From: JAFAMS01 sp963715815
GTDB taxonomy: Bacteria; Vulcanimicrobiota; Vulcanimicrobiia; Vulcanimicrobiales; Vulcanimicrobiaceae
Assembly: GCA_963715815.1 (NCBI GenBank)
Contig: OY970278.1
Coordinates: forward strand, 1,550,001-1,614,000
DNA length: 64,000 bases
Direction: 5' to 3'
Positions 50,385 through 58,510 of this stretch are shown here, piece after piece (within the stretch, counting starts at the first letter, position 1; each line of letters begins with the position of its first letter). The position numbers and the translations under genes were made by a program. The notes beneath the pieces are model-generated. The model was not told where the DNA came from. It made no database searches and worked only from the letters and a program-made list of their open reading frames with translations.

Positions 50385-51302
50385 ATGGTCGCGTATTTGG
50401 TGAGACGGCTCTTCGGAGCTGCATTGGTTCTCGCCGGCGTGACCATCGCCGTATTTTTGATCTTGCATCTGAGCGGCGATCCTGCGCTGATCATGCTCCC
50501 GCCGGAAGCGTCGCAACAAGATGTCATCAATTTCCGGCACGAGTACGGATTCGATCGTCCTGTGCTGGTGCAATTCGGAGACTTCGCCTCGCACGCGATC
50601 CGAGGCGATTTCGGTACGTCGATTCGTCACGGTGATCCGGCCATGGGTCTCGCGCTCGAACGGCTACCGGCGACCGCGGAGCTTGCGTTCTCAGCGTTGT
50701 TGCTCGCCGTCGTGATCGCAATCCCCGCCGGCATCGTTGCGGCGACGCGGCGTGAAACGCCCATCGACTACATCGTTCGCGGGATATCACTGGTCGGTCA
50801 GGCGGCTCCCGTGTACTGGCTGGGTATCATGTTTATCCTGGTGTTTGGTGTCGCACTCGGATGGCTGCCGATCTCGGGGATGGGCGGCATAAAGCATTTG
50901 CTCTTGCCGATGGTGACGCTCGGTGCGTTCACGACGGCAAAGCTCATGCGCATTACACGTTCCGGTATGCTCGATGTCATGCGTGCAGATTACGTGAGGA
51001 CTGCGTTAGCGAAGGGATTGTCGTCGATATCCGTGACGATGCATCATGCACTGCGCAACGCAATTCTTCCGATCGTCACGGTGATCGGTCTCGAGCTCGG
51101 CACGCTGTTGTCCGGCGCAGTCATCACGGAGACAATCTTTTCATGGCCCGGCATCGGGCGTCTCGCCGTCCAAGCGATTTACGATCGTGACTATCCGGTC
51201 GTTGAAGCCGTCGTCGTCCTGACAGCCGCGATTTTCGTCGGCCTCAACCTGCTCGTCGATCTCACTTACGCAGTTTTCGATCCGCGAATAACGTACAAAT
51301 GA
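50385..51302 (+). CDS. Peptide-type ABC transporter permease, DppB family
   Basis: 305 residues. MVAYLVRRLFGAALVLAGVTIAVFLILHLSGDPA opening and GDFGTSIRH; the EAA-like loop DYVRTALAKGLSSISVTMHHALRNAILPIV; FSWPGIGRLAVQAIYDRDYPVV near the end. All match DppB/GsiC permeases. TGA overlaps the next ATG (ATGA). Confidence 0.94.
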   Translation: MVAYLVRRLFGAALVLAGVTIAVFLILHLSGDPALIMLPPEASQQDVINFRHEYGFDRPVLVQFGDFASHAIRGDFGTSIRHGDPAMGLALERLPATAELAFSALLLAVVIAIPAGIVAATRRETPIDYIVRGISLVGQAAPVYWLGIMFILVFGVALGWLPISGMGGIKHLLLPMVTLGAFTTAKLMRITRSGMLDVMRADYVRTALAKGLSSISVTMHHALRNAILPIVTVIGLELGTLLSGAVITETIFSWPGIGRLAVQAIYDRDYPVVEAVVVLTAAIFVGLNLLVDLTYAVFDPRITYK

Positions 51303-52216
51303 CGACGCTCGACGTGGCGGCGAAAGGTTTCGGGCCGGAAGAAGAGGCGACATTCGTACCGCGCCGCTATCAGGCATTACGGCATTTCATGCGCAGTCGC
51401 GCCGCGATGTTCGGCGGCACGATCGTGTTCATACTCCTGATTTGCGCGATTTTTGCGCCGTGGCTCGCACCGCACGACCCTACCGTTCAGAATCTGAACA
51501 TGGCGACGCTGCCGCCGTTTTGGCTCCACGGCGGGCAGCCGGGCTACTGGCTCGGCACCGACGAACTGGGGCGCGACATTCTGGCGCGCATCATCTATGG
51601 CGCAAGGCTTTCTTCGATCGTCGCATTCAGCGTCGTCGTGATCGGCAGCCTCGTTGGCGTCAGTCTTGGACTGATCGCCGGCTATGTCGGCGGCTTCGTC
51701 GACGACGTCATCATGCGCATCGCAGACATCCAGCTCGCGTTTCCGTATGTGTTACTCGCGATTGCCGTCATTGGTGTCATCGGTGCGAGCCTCTATACGA
51801 TCATCGCCGTCATCGGCATCACGTCGTGGGTGCAGTACGTCCGGATCGTGCGCGCAGAAGTGATCTCGCTGCGCGAGCGCGAGTTCGTCCAAGCCGCGCG
51901 GGCGGTCGGCGATTCGGGCGCGCGCATCATCTTCCGGCACATTCTCCCGAACGTGACGTCGTCGGTGACGGTGATCGCGACATTCGAGTTGGCGCGTGCG
52001 ATTATTTTCGAAGCAGCGCTCTCGTTTTTGGGCCTGGGCGTTCCGCCGTCCATCCCTTCGTGGGGAAACATGCTGGCGGAAGGCCGCCAATATCTCGACA
52101 CGTCGTGGTGGATGGGGACGTTCCCGGGCCTGGCCATCATGATCACCGTCATGGGCGTCAACATATTGGGTGACGGCCTCCGCGACGCGTTCGATCCCAG
52201 CCTAAGAAGTCAATAA
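51299..52216 (+). CDS. Peptide-type ABC transporter permease, DppC family
   Basis: 305 residues. Cytoplasmic N-terminus, then FMRSRAAMFGGTIVFILLICAIFAPWLAPHDP, YWLGTDELGRDILARIIYGAR, the EAA loop EFVQAARAVGDSGARIIFRHILPN, and ALSFLGLGVPPSIPSWGNMLAEGRQY. These are textbook DppC blocks. No DppD/DppF ATPase genes follow in the window, so the transporter must borrow ATPases encoded elsewhere or the operon is split. Confidence 0.94.
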   Translation: MTTLDVAAKGFGPEEEATFVPRRYQALRHFMRSRAAMFGGTIVFILLICAIFAPWLAPHDPTVQNLNMATLPPFWLHGGQPGYWLGTDELGRDILARIIYGARLSSIVAFSVVVIGSLVGVSLGLIAGYVGGFVDDVIMRIADIQLAFPYVLLAIAVIGVIGASLYTIIAVIGITSWVQYVRIVRAEVISLREREFVQAARAVGDSGARIIFRHILPNVTSSVTVIATFELARAIIFEAALSFLGLGVPPSIPSWGNMLAEGRQYLDTSWWMGTFPGLAIMITVMGVNILGDGLRDAFDPSLRSQ

Positions 52217-52314
52217 ACCGTCAATTAGGGCAGTCCCGTGTCCCGCGCAAGGCGGCCCTCCTCTTTATCTTGAAAGAAGCGAGCGGGCGACCGGGTGTCA
52301 GCCCAAGCGGTCAG

Positions 52315-53595
52315 ATGGAGGATGTTTTGGGACGAGCGGCTTGCGTCGTTTACGCAATGTTCTTGACGGTAGGTCTGGGTGTGACGGCCGGCGCGGTGAG
52401 CGCGCAACCGGCACCGGATTTTGGATCACCGCCATCGGGACAATATCCGATTTTATTCAACGACCATCACGTTTACGCCAAGCCTGACGTCGACAAGCAG
52501 AACCGCGTCCTCGCGGCGCTCGTCCGCGGAAAAACGATTCTCGTCCCGCTCCGCTCGATGTTCGAGCAAATGGGCGCGACGGTCGAGTACGATCCGGCAA
52601 CGCGAACGGCAATCGTCGCGAAGCCGGGTTCGGAAGTTCGCGTCACGGTTGGAAAAGCCGAAGTCGTCATCAACGGCGAGAGCCGTCCGCTCGACGTTCC
52701 GCCTGAAATTCACTCAGGCTCGATCCTCGTTCCGCTGCGCGTGATCTCCGAAGGGATGGGCGCATATGTAATGTGGGTGCCCGAGAAGCGTGCGGTCGTC
52801 GTGCGCTACATCCCGGCCCCGCCACCGACCCCCGCGCCACCGCCTCCGCCGCCGGCTACGCCAAAGCCGACGGAGGCACCGATTGCGCCCGCAACATTCT
52901 CAACACCGGCCCCAGTCGTTACGCCCTACGCTGTCCGTTACGTCGTCGGTGATTTCGTCTTGTGGCCCCGGACATACAACGAGTTTGATGCGGGCCATAC
53001 GACCACGTATTCGAACGACGTTCGCGCAGCGGCAGAGCTGCCTATGTCCGGCATTCACCTGATGCTTGAAGGTGAATACTCGATCTGGCGTTGGCAGCAC
53101 GCACCCGGTACGGTGACTCAACTCGGTGGCACCACTGCGGCGTTCGCTTCGGGCTTCGGCGGTACGGATCAGAATCTCACCGGCGATTTCGGTATCCGAA
53201 TTGCCGGTAACATTCTCCCGCGCGTGTACTTTATCGAAGGCTACATGAGCCAGTGGAACAACTACGGCTACCCGCGGATCGGCGGGATAGGATACGGTCT
53301 CGAGAAGCTTCCGGATCTCAATCAAAAATTGACGTGGTACGGACGCGAGTGGTACGGCTCAGCCATCCACGGACACTACAACGCCTTCCCGCTCGGCGCA
53401 ACGCTGTTGCCGGCTGGAACGCTCAGTTACCGCGTGAACAAGTACGACCTTGGCGCGAATTGGAATCTCGGTAGCGGGAACGGACCAATCTATCTCGATG
53501 CCGGTTTCGGAGGCGAACGTTGGAGCGCCGGGGTTAATGCACCCGCGGGCCGCAACAACTACGGGCCGTACGTCGGTCTCGGAGTTCGCTTCTAG
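52315..53595 (+). CDS. Stalk-domain protein with C-terminal beta-barrel-like region
   Basis: About 426 residues from ATG 52315 (a TTG at 52270 is also in frame). Signal peptide CVVYAMFLTVGLGVTAGAVSAQ. Copper-amine-oxidase N-terminal domain at about 40-165: KTILVPLRSMFEQMGATVEYD and GSILVPLRVISEGMGAYVMWVPE. A Pro-rich linker (PAPPPTPAPPPPPPATPKP) follows. The last 210 residues have alternating aromatic/polar strands (VRYVVGDFVLWPRTYNEF, ADL-like LMLEGEYSIWRWQH, YVGLGVRF) and end in Phe, typical of outer-membrane barrels. Likely an envelope anchor; function unknown. Confidence 0.8.
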   Translation: MEDVLGRAACVVYAMFLTVGLGVTAGAVSAQPAPDFGSPPSGQYPILFNDHHVYAKPDVDKQNRVLAALVRGKTILVPLRSMFEQMGATVEYDPATRTAIVAKPGSEVRVTVGKAEVVINGESRPLDVPPEIHSGSILVPLRVISEGMGAYVMWVPEKRAVVVRYIPAPPPTPAPPPPPPATPKPTEAPIAPATFSTPAPVVTPYAVRYVVGDFVLWPRTYNEFDAGHTTTYSNDVRAAAELPMSGIHLMLEGEYSIWRWQHAPGTVTQLGGTTAAFASGFGGTDQNLTGDFGIRIAGNILPRVYFIEGYMSQWNNYGYPRIGGIGYGLEKLPDLNQKLTWYGREWYGSAIHGHYNAFPLGATLLPAGTLSYRVNKYDLGANWNLGSGNGPIYLDAGFGGERWSAGVNAPAGRNNYGPYVGLGVRF

Positions 53596-53597
53596 TC

Positions 53598-55112
53598 CTA
53601 GATCGGGTCGACGAAGCCTCGCGTGATCATCTCTTCTGCTTGAACGCGGGCCTCTTTGAAGAGGTCCGCGTCGGCTGGTTTTTCGGCGAGTAGTTTCGCG
53701 AGCTCTTCGTCAAAAAAGCGCGTCACGTCGGCCGCGGTGTGCATCCCGTGGCGTACGCGCTGCGCGATCATGAGCCGGTAAATGCGGTCGGTCGCGAGAT
53801 CTTCCATGTAGCCGTCGAGCAAGCTCGCGCCCAGGCCGGTTAGATATCCGTGCCGATAGCGAATGACGGTTCGCACGCCGGCGCGCGTCCCAGTTTCCGT
53901 TCGCGTCCCAATGTCTTTCGGTGCCGGACGCAAGTCGGGGTGCTTATCGGCCTTTGGCTCCCAGCGTGAAACCTGATTCGGGAACGGAAATTGCGCGACT
54001 GCAATCTCGTTCTGATCCGGATGACCGGTCCAGGCGCCGTCCATGCCGGCCGTGGCTTCGTTCTTCTTGTCTTGCGCGAGCGCCGTGAGCGCCCGCGTAT
54101 TGAGCTCGGGGTTCGATCGATCCGGAAACAGCGCGGTCATACCGCCGATCGCAAGAAGATTGTGACGGTGGCAGATTTCGGGTATCAAGCAGCGCAGATT
54201 TTGAAAGAAGGCGACGTCGTGCGGGATCGTGTTGCGATCCGGCAATATCCAGTCCGGATCGTTTAAGACAAAATCGATCAGGCTCGCCATGTAGTCCCAG
54301 CGCCCGAGATTGAGTCCTACGATATTGTCGCGCAGATTGTAAGCAAACTCTTCCATCTGATAGGCCATCGGATGCGCTTCAACGAGCGCCATGCACTTGA
54401 TATAGTCGCGCTTCACGCCCTTGGCGTCGGCGAAGGCAGCAAAAACGTCACGCCACCAGAACGCTTCTTCGGCTGATTCCGATTTCGGAATGTAAATTGC
54501 CAGCGGATGACGCAGCCGCGAGAAATCGAGCCTATAGACAAGCATCGCCATGTCGAATAGTGACGCGGATGTCAGTGCGTTGGGTATGACGCCGGCTTGC
54601 GAAATATGCAATCCACGGGGGCGGATCCAAACGACGGTCGAGCTAGGCTCGATGCCGATGCGACGGCCGCGTTTTGCGTCGTCGTACGCAAGCTCGCCAT
54701 AGAGCGTCGCAATACAGTTGGCGATCCCGGTTATCGTCGCGTTCCAGGTGTTGGCCATTGAATCTTCGAGATCGAGCATCACGCCCGGCGAGCCCGAGTT
54801 CATCAGTTTTACCGAAAGCTCGGTGTCGTCGGCCGGTCCCGTCATTTGATTGCGCTGGTCAGCAACCCACGCCGGGAGGTCGATGCGCCATTCTTTCGTC
54901 GTTGCTTCCGACGCCGGCAAATATGACGGATGCGCTCCCCCATGCGACGCATCGAGAACGGTGCGACGCTTCGCCGCCAGAGCTTGTTGCCGCGACGTGA
55001 AGCTGTCATGCAGCGTGCGATAAAACGCCGCGAAGCCGGACGGCGCATCATTTTCGATCGACCAGCCCTTGGGGGCGGTGTTCATCGGCGGGATGTGAAC
55101 GCCAATTTGCAT
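53598..55112 (-). CDS. aceB: Malate synthase (A type)
   Basis: About 504 residues (start among Met at 55124, 55112 or 55085). Motifs: KLMNSGSPGVMLDLEDSMANTW, RPRGLHI, FSRLRHPLAIYIPKSESAEEAFWWRDVF, MALVEAHPMAYQMEEFAYNLRDNIVGLNLGRWDYMASL, and the catalytic Asp in DGYMEDLATDRIYRLMIAQRV. Condenses glyoxylate and acetyl-CoA to malate. Isocitrate lyase is not in the window. It may also serve glyoxylate arising from sugar-acid or purine catabolism. Starts next to the tRNA-Arg gene on the other strand. Confidence 0.93.
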   Translation of the reverse strand: MQIGVHIPPMNTAPKGWSIENDAPSGFAAFYRTLHDSFTSRQQALAAKRRTVLDASHGGAHPSYLPASEATTKEWRIDLPAWVADQRNQMTGPADDTELSVKLMNSGSPGVMLDLEDSMANTWNATITGIANCIATLYGELAYDDAKRGRRIGIEPSSTVVWIRPRGLHISQAGVIPNALTSASLFDMAMLVYRLDFSRLRHPLAIYIPKSESAEEAFWWRDVFAAFADAKGVKRDYIKCMALVEAHPMAYQMEEFAYNLRDNIVGLNLGRWDYMASLIDFVLNDPDWILPDRNTIPHDVAFFQNLRCLIPEICHRHNLLAIGGMTALFPDRSNPELNTRALTALAQDKKNEATAGMDGAWTGHPDQNEIAVAQFPFPNQVSRWEPKADKHPDLRPAPKDIGTRTETGTRAGVRTVIRYRHGYLTGLGASLLDGYMEDLATDRIYRLMIAQRVRHGMHTAADVTRFFDEELAKLLAEKPADADLFKEARVQAEEMITRGFVDPI

Positions 55113-55134
55113 AATGCGCAACATATCACGACGG

Positions 55135-55208
55135 GCGGCCGTAGCTCAATTGGATAGAGCGAGGGACTCCTAAGCCCTAGGTTGGTGGTTCGATTCCGCC
55201 CGGCCGCA
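55135..55208 (+). tRNA. tRNA-Arg(CCU)
   Basis: Acceptor GCGGCCG/CGGCCGC, D-arm GCTCAATTGGATAGAGC, anticodon loop CTCCTAA (anticodon CCU) with a mismatched A-G closing pair, T-arm GGTGGTTCGATTCCGCC. No CCA is encoded, unlike the other tRNAs here. The last 32 bases overlap the antisense 3' end of the dehydrogenase gene. Confidence 0.9.
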
Positions 55209-56259
55209 AATTAACTCCAAGACGCTGTGCGTCTTTGAGAAGTTCGTCCCACGTTTCCGTTGCAATGCGTACGCCGTCGCGTGCGGCTGCGCGCTCCTTG
55301 ACGGCTTCGATTTTTCCGGGAATCAAAATGCGATCGACGCCGACCGCGCGCGCCGAACCTTCGATGCGATCGAGCAGCGATCCGACCTTCGCTTGGAATT
55401 CGCTTAACGAAATGAAGCGCTCGATTTGCAGCGCGAGGAAGAAATGCCCGACGAGGCCGTGCGCGTCCATGCTTTCCTGATGCACGAGATCGCCGGAGGG
55501 CGTCGATCCGACGAGGAGACCGGCGAGAATATCCATTGCGATCGAAAGGCCGGTGCCTTTGTACATCCCGATCGGGACGAGCAATCCGCGCATTGCTTCA
55601 GCGGAATCCGTAGTCGGCTTACCTTGCGCGTCCATCGCCCATCCGCTCGGAATCGTGCGCTTCGCAGCGTGCGCAAGACGGACCCAGCCCTTTGCGACTT
55701 GCGAGAGCGCGAAGTCGAGGACGAACGGATCGCCGTCCGCGCGCGGTGCCGCAAACGCAATCGGATTGTTGCCGAGCATCTGCGTGATGCCGCCCCAGGG
55801 CGCCATGCACGCCGGCGCGTTGGTAGACGCTATCCCGATCATGCCGCGTTCTGCAGCTTGCAGAACGTACGCGCCGGCGGCACCGAAGTGATTTGAATTG
55901 CGCACGCCGACCGCTCCGATGCCGAACTGTTCGGCGAGAGCGATCGCTTTGTCCATCGCAAAGCGGCCGGCGACGTATCCGGATGCGTGGTGCGCGTCGA
56001 CGACGGCCGTTGCGGCGGACTCGCGCACGACCTCGGGGCACGCCTTCGGATCGATGCCGCCCGCTGCCATCCTGCGCAGGTAGCTCGGCAAACGGTAGAG
56101 CCCATGCGAGCTGATCCCGCGCGCGTCGCAGCGGACCATGATCTCGACGAGTGTGCGGGCGTCGGCGGCCGTCATGCCTTGCGCCTCAGCTAAGGCCACG
56201 CCAAAGGCAAGCAGACTCTCGGAGGAGTAGCGGACGGTCGTTTCCGTGGTTGTGCTCAT
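55177..56259 (-). CDS. Malate/L-lactate (Ldh2/YiaK) family dehydrogenase
   Basis: About 360 residues from ATG 56259 (the frame is open to 56415 without a better start). LLAFGVALAEAQGMTAADARTLVEIMVRCDARGISSHGLYRLPSYLRR, VGVRNSNHFGAAGAYVLQAAERGMIGIASTNA, GNNPIAFAAP and GMYKGTGLSIAMDILAGLL are signatures of the Ldh2/ComC/AllD family. These are NAD(P)-dependent enzymes for malate, sulfolactate, ureidoglycolate or related 2-hydroxyacids. Substrate open. The C-terminus runs 32 bp into the antisense tRNA-Arg, ending RPGGIEPPT. Confidence 0.88.
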   Translation of the reverse strand: MSTTTETTVRYSSESLLAFGVALAEAQGMTAADARTLVEIMVRCDARGISSHGLYRLPSYLRRMAAGGIDPKACPEVVRESAATAVVDAHHASGYVAGRFAMDKAIALAEQFGIGAVGVRNSNHFGAAGAYVLQAAERGMIGIASTNAPACMAPWGGITQMLGNNPIAFAAPRADGDPFVLDFALSQVAKGWVRLAHAAKRTIPSGWAMDAQGKPTTDSAEAMRGLLVPIGMYKGTGLSIAMDILAGLLVGSTPSGDLVHQESMDAHGLVGHFFLALQIERFISLSEFQAKVGSLLDRIEGSARAVGVDRILIPGKIEAVKERAAARDGVRIATETWDELLKDAQRLGVNLRPGGIEPPT

Positions 56260-56408
56260 TCCCGCCACATTATCGCGAGGTCGCGGGAAGGCTTGCTTGC
56301 CTTGGCCGCAAAACGCGGTGGACGGTCTTGGCGACGCGTGGTATATTATGGGCCGGAACGGACTGCGTGTCCGTTTCTTTCGTGTTCTAACGTTGAGGGT
56401 TGTAGTCG

Positions 56409-56573
56409 GTGGCAAAAAAAGAGAATCGGGTGATGGTCACGTTGGCGTGCACCGAGTGCAAGCGGCGTAACTACAACACGTTTAAAAATAAGGTGAAGAC
56501 CACCGAACGGTTGGAGCTTAGCAAATATTGCCGCTGGTGCCGGTGTCAGCGCGCCCATCGCGAACAGCGATAG
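56409..56573 (+). CDS. rpmG: Ribosomal protein bL33
   Basis: 54 residues from GTG 56409 (VAKKENRVMVTLACTECKRR). Contains both zinc-ribbon pairs (CTEC and CRWC) and the L33 body NYNTFKNKVKTTERLELSKYC. Normal length. In many bacteria rpmG lies immediately before tRNA-Trp-secE-nusG; here a TnpB gene is wedged in after it. A TATATT -10-like box lies at about 56341-56346, upstream. Confidence 0.95.
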   Translation: MAKKENRVMVTLACTECKRRNYNTFKNKVKTTERLELSKYCRWCRCQRAHREQR

Positions 56574-56588
56574 CTTCGTAATTGGCTG

Positions 56589-56620
56589 AGCACTGTGCCA
56601 CACAGGTGGACACAGTGAAA
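56589..56620. other. Hairpin after rpmG: terminator-like or transposon left end
   Basis: CACTGTGCCAC / GGTGG-A-CACAGTG forms a long imperfect stem with an ACA loop, between rpmG and tnpB. It lacks a T-tract, so it is not a simple terminator. A subterminal hairpin of an IS200/IS605-type element is possible; the matching right end was not proven. Confidence 0.4.
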
Positions 56621-56636
56621 CGTACGCTTCACCCCG

Positions 56637-57914
56637 ATGCTCCAAGTGCATCGGATCCGACTGGTACCGACGCCTGAACAGGAAGTTTCCCTTCGCAAAG
56701 CTTGCGGTGTCGCGCGTTTCGCGTACAACTGGGGCTTGTGTGAGTGGCAGCGAGCGTACGAAGCCGGAGAATTACGCATTGGCTATACGAGCCTTGCGCG
56801 CAAGCTCAATGCAATAAAATATCTCGAGTTTCCCTGGATGCTCGAGGTTTCGCACACGGTGACAAAGCAGGCATTAAAGAACCTCGACGTAGCGTATCAA
56901 AACTTCTATTCGGATATTCGTAAGTACAAAGCGGGTTTGCTTTCCTGGAAACGAGTGCGACGGCCGCGCTTGAAGAAGAAGGGGTCACGCGACTCGTTTC
57001 GAGCGGACAACGGGACCTGGAACGGACACGAAAATGCGGTAAGGGTGGCCTGCAGATTAGTGACGCTTCCGCGCATCGGCTCCGTTAAAATGCGCGAAAC
57101 GTTGCGGTTTGACGGTGCAATCAAATCGGCGATCGTCTCTCAAGTCGCCGATCGCTGGTTCGTAAGTCTTGCGGTCGAGGGCCCGGATCCCATCCGGATT
57201 TGCAGATTCGGAGCACCGATCGGTGGCGTCGACATCGGCCTTGTCCATCTCGCAACCGTGAACGACGGCGCTGTCGTCGATTTCTCTGCGTCGTTCAAGC
57301 GGGGGCTACAAAGAATTCGCCTCCTAAGTCGACGGTTGACGCGAAAGGCGTATGGATCAGAGAACTTCGCTAAAGCGAAAACCAAGCTCGCGAAGCTCCA
57401 TGCCCGTGTTGCGGACATCAGATCGGATACACTGCATAAATTGACAACCGATCTCGTCCGGCGTTTTGGCATCATTGGAATCGAAGACCTCAATGTCGAG
57501 GGCATGCAGAAGATGAGGCCGTTAGCCCGCAGAGTCGGTGAGACGGGTTTTGCGGAGTTTAGACGCCAATTGGAATACAAGGGCAAGCGCTACGGTGCTG
57601 CAATCGTCATCGTCGACCGCTATTTCCCGTCTTCGAAAACGTGTTCGAGATGTTGTATTGCCGTAGGCAACCTTAAGATTTCGGACCGTCAGTGGAGTTG
57701 CCCCGAGTGTGGCAGCCTCCACGATCGCGATGTAAATGCAGCGATCAATCTAGCACGATTTGCCGAGAGTTCAGCGGTAAAAGTCTGTGGAGCGGGTGGC
57801 TCTGGCGTGGCGCGAAAGCGGCGCGCTAAACGGTCCGCGAAGAAGCAGAAACGACGCAGGGAAGCGTCGAGAACGGCGGTGGCTCAATTGGTACCATCGA
57901 GGATGACCCACTAA
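56637..57914 (+). CDS. tnpB: TnpB (IS200/IS605-type RNA-guided nuclease)
   Basis: 425 residues. N-terminal HTH/OrfB region (RIRLVPTPEQEVSLRKACGVARFAYNWGL). RuvC active site: Asp199 (GGVDIGLVHLATV), Glu283 (GIEDLNVEGM), Asp365 (HDRDVNAAINL). Zinc finger CSRC (336/339) and CPEC (355/358). All catalytic residues are present, so the nuclease may be active. No tnpA partner is seen. A basic C-terminal tail (RKRRAKRSAKKQKRRRE) follows. In this family the guide (omega) RNA spans the 3' end of tnpB and the flanking DNA, here about 57800-57940. Inserted between rpmG and tRNA-Trp. Confidence 0.92.
   Translation: MLQVHRIRLVPTPEQEVSLRKACGVARFAYNWGLCEWQRAYEAGELRIGYTSLARKLNAIKYLEFPWMLEVSHTVTKQALKNLDVAYQNFYSDIRKYKAGLLSWKRVRRPRLKKKGSRDSFRADNGTWNGHENAVRVACRLVTLPRIGSVKMRETLRFDGAIKSAIVSQVADRWFVSLAVEGPDPIRICRFGAPIGGVDIGLVHLATVNDGAVVDFSASFKRGLQRIRLLSRRLTRKAYGSENFAKAKTKLAKLHARVADIRSDTLHKLTTDLVRRFGIIGIEDLNVEGMQKMRPLARRVGETGFAEFRRQLEYKGKRYGAAIVIVDRYFPSSKTCSRCCIAVGNLKISDRQWSCPECGSLHDRDVNAAINLARFAESSAVKVCGAGGSGVARKRRAKRSAKKQKRRREASRTAVAQLVPSRMTH
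57880..57894 (+). repeat. 15-base tRNA-Trp D-arm-like copy inside the tnpB 3' end
   Basis: GTGGCTCAATTGGTA differs by one base from GTGGCGCAATTGGTA of tRNA-Trp (57951-57965), 71 bases away. It is in frame within tnpB (codons for VAQLV). Possibly a tRNA remnant or target-derived sequence. Confidence 0.5.
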
Positions 57915-57944
57915 GTGGAAAGAAATAGGAGATCACAGGCACTA

Positions 57945-58020
57945 AGGCGCGTGGCGCAATTGGTAGCGTAGCGGTCTCCAAAACCGTCGGTTGCAGGTTC
58001 GAGTCCTGTCGCGCCTGCCA
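57945..58020 (+). tRNA. tRNA-Trp(CCA)
   Basis: 76 bases with encoded CCA. Acceptor AGGCGCG/CGCGCCT, anticodon loop CTCCAAA (anticodon CCA), T-arm GCAGGTTCGAGTCCTGT. Followed at once by a strong terminator, so it is not co-transcribed with secE, in contrast to the usual arrangement. Confidence 0.96.
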
Positions 58021-58027
58021 TTAACGA

Positions 58028-58060
58028 AGACTCCAAACTGCGTTTGGAGTCTTTTTTTTT
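58028..58060 (+). terminator. Rho-independent terminator after tRNA-Trp
   Basis: An 11-base perfect stem AGACTCCAAAC / GTTTGGAGTCT with a TGC loop is followed by a run of at least eight T. It separates tRNA-Trp from the downstream genes. Confidence 0.92.
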
Positions 58061-58106
58061 GCGGCAATCGCAGCGGCCGAGTTCTCTCCGTTCAGCTCTT
58101 GCGTAG

Positions 58107-58442
58107 CTAAATTTCAACAGCTCGCTCTCGACTCGTCCCTTCACTCGCTAAGGTAGCGGCTGCGAACGTCTCCCGTTGCGGCAACGCGCGCCGCTTCGCC
58201 GAAGCGCCATCGCAAGAGCCGCGCCAGATCCACGTTCCGAGCGAGTGCAAAAGACCGAATGTATCGCCTTTGCGGTAAACGGTCGACTGCCCGCCGCAAT
58301 GGCTGCACGAGTAGTGTCCGGTCAGTTCGACCGCGGTTCCGGGTCGCCCGCAAGGGATCATCCGAATGCTCGCCTTTTCACGACTACGACTAAGTTCAGG
58401 CCGCCTTCGCAAGAACAACAAGAACATCCTCCGTAAATTCAA
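58107..58442 (-). CDS. Small putative zinc-binding protein
   Basis: Up to 111 residues; the Met at residue 28 (MIPCGRPGTAVELTGHYS) may be the real start. Contains GTAVELTGHYSCSHCGGQSTVYRKGDTF, a pattern of small zinc-ribbon proteins (GxYxCxxCGxxxxxxKGDxF), though only one CxxC pair is present. The rest is basic and may be read from a wrong frame. Family not recognised. Confidence 0.4.
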   Translation of the reverse strand: MNLRRMFLLFLRRRPELSRSREKASIRMIPCGRPGTAVELTGHYSCSHCGGQSTVYRKGDTFGLLHSLGTWIWRGSCDGASAKRRALPQRETFAAATLASEGTSRERAVEI

Positions 58443-58474
58443 GGCTGTTTAAACAAGAGTATATTGCGTCTATC

Positions 58475-58504
58475 TTGACGCTTCGCCCGCCCTGGTGGTA
58501 AGCT
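58475..58504 (+). promoter_or_regulatory. Promoter, apparently for a leaderless mRNA
   Basis: TTGACG (58475-58480), 18-base spacer, TAAGCT (58499-58504). The GTG start of the next gene is 6 bases downstream of the -10, where transcription itself should begin. Confidence 0.5.
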
Positions 58505-58510
58505 CTTCCC

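Noticed and set aside
52217..52314. Riboswitch before the stalk/beta-barrel gene
   Set aside because: Some GC-rich pairing is possible, but no known riboswitch core motif could be matched.
56346..56651. Minus-strand ORF over rpmG
   Set aside because: The plus strand encodes bL33 with both CxxC pairs; the minus frame is its shadow.
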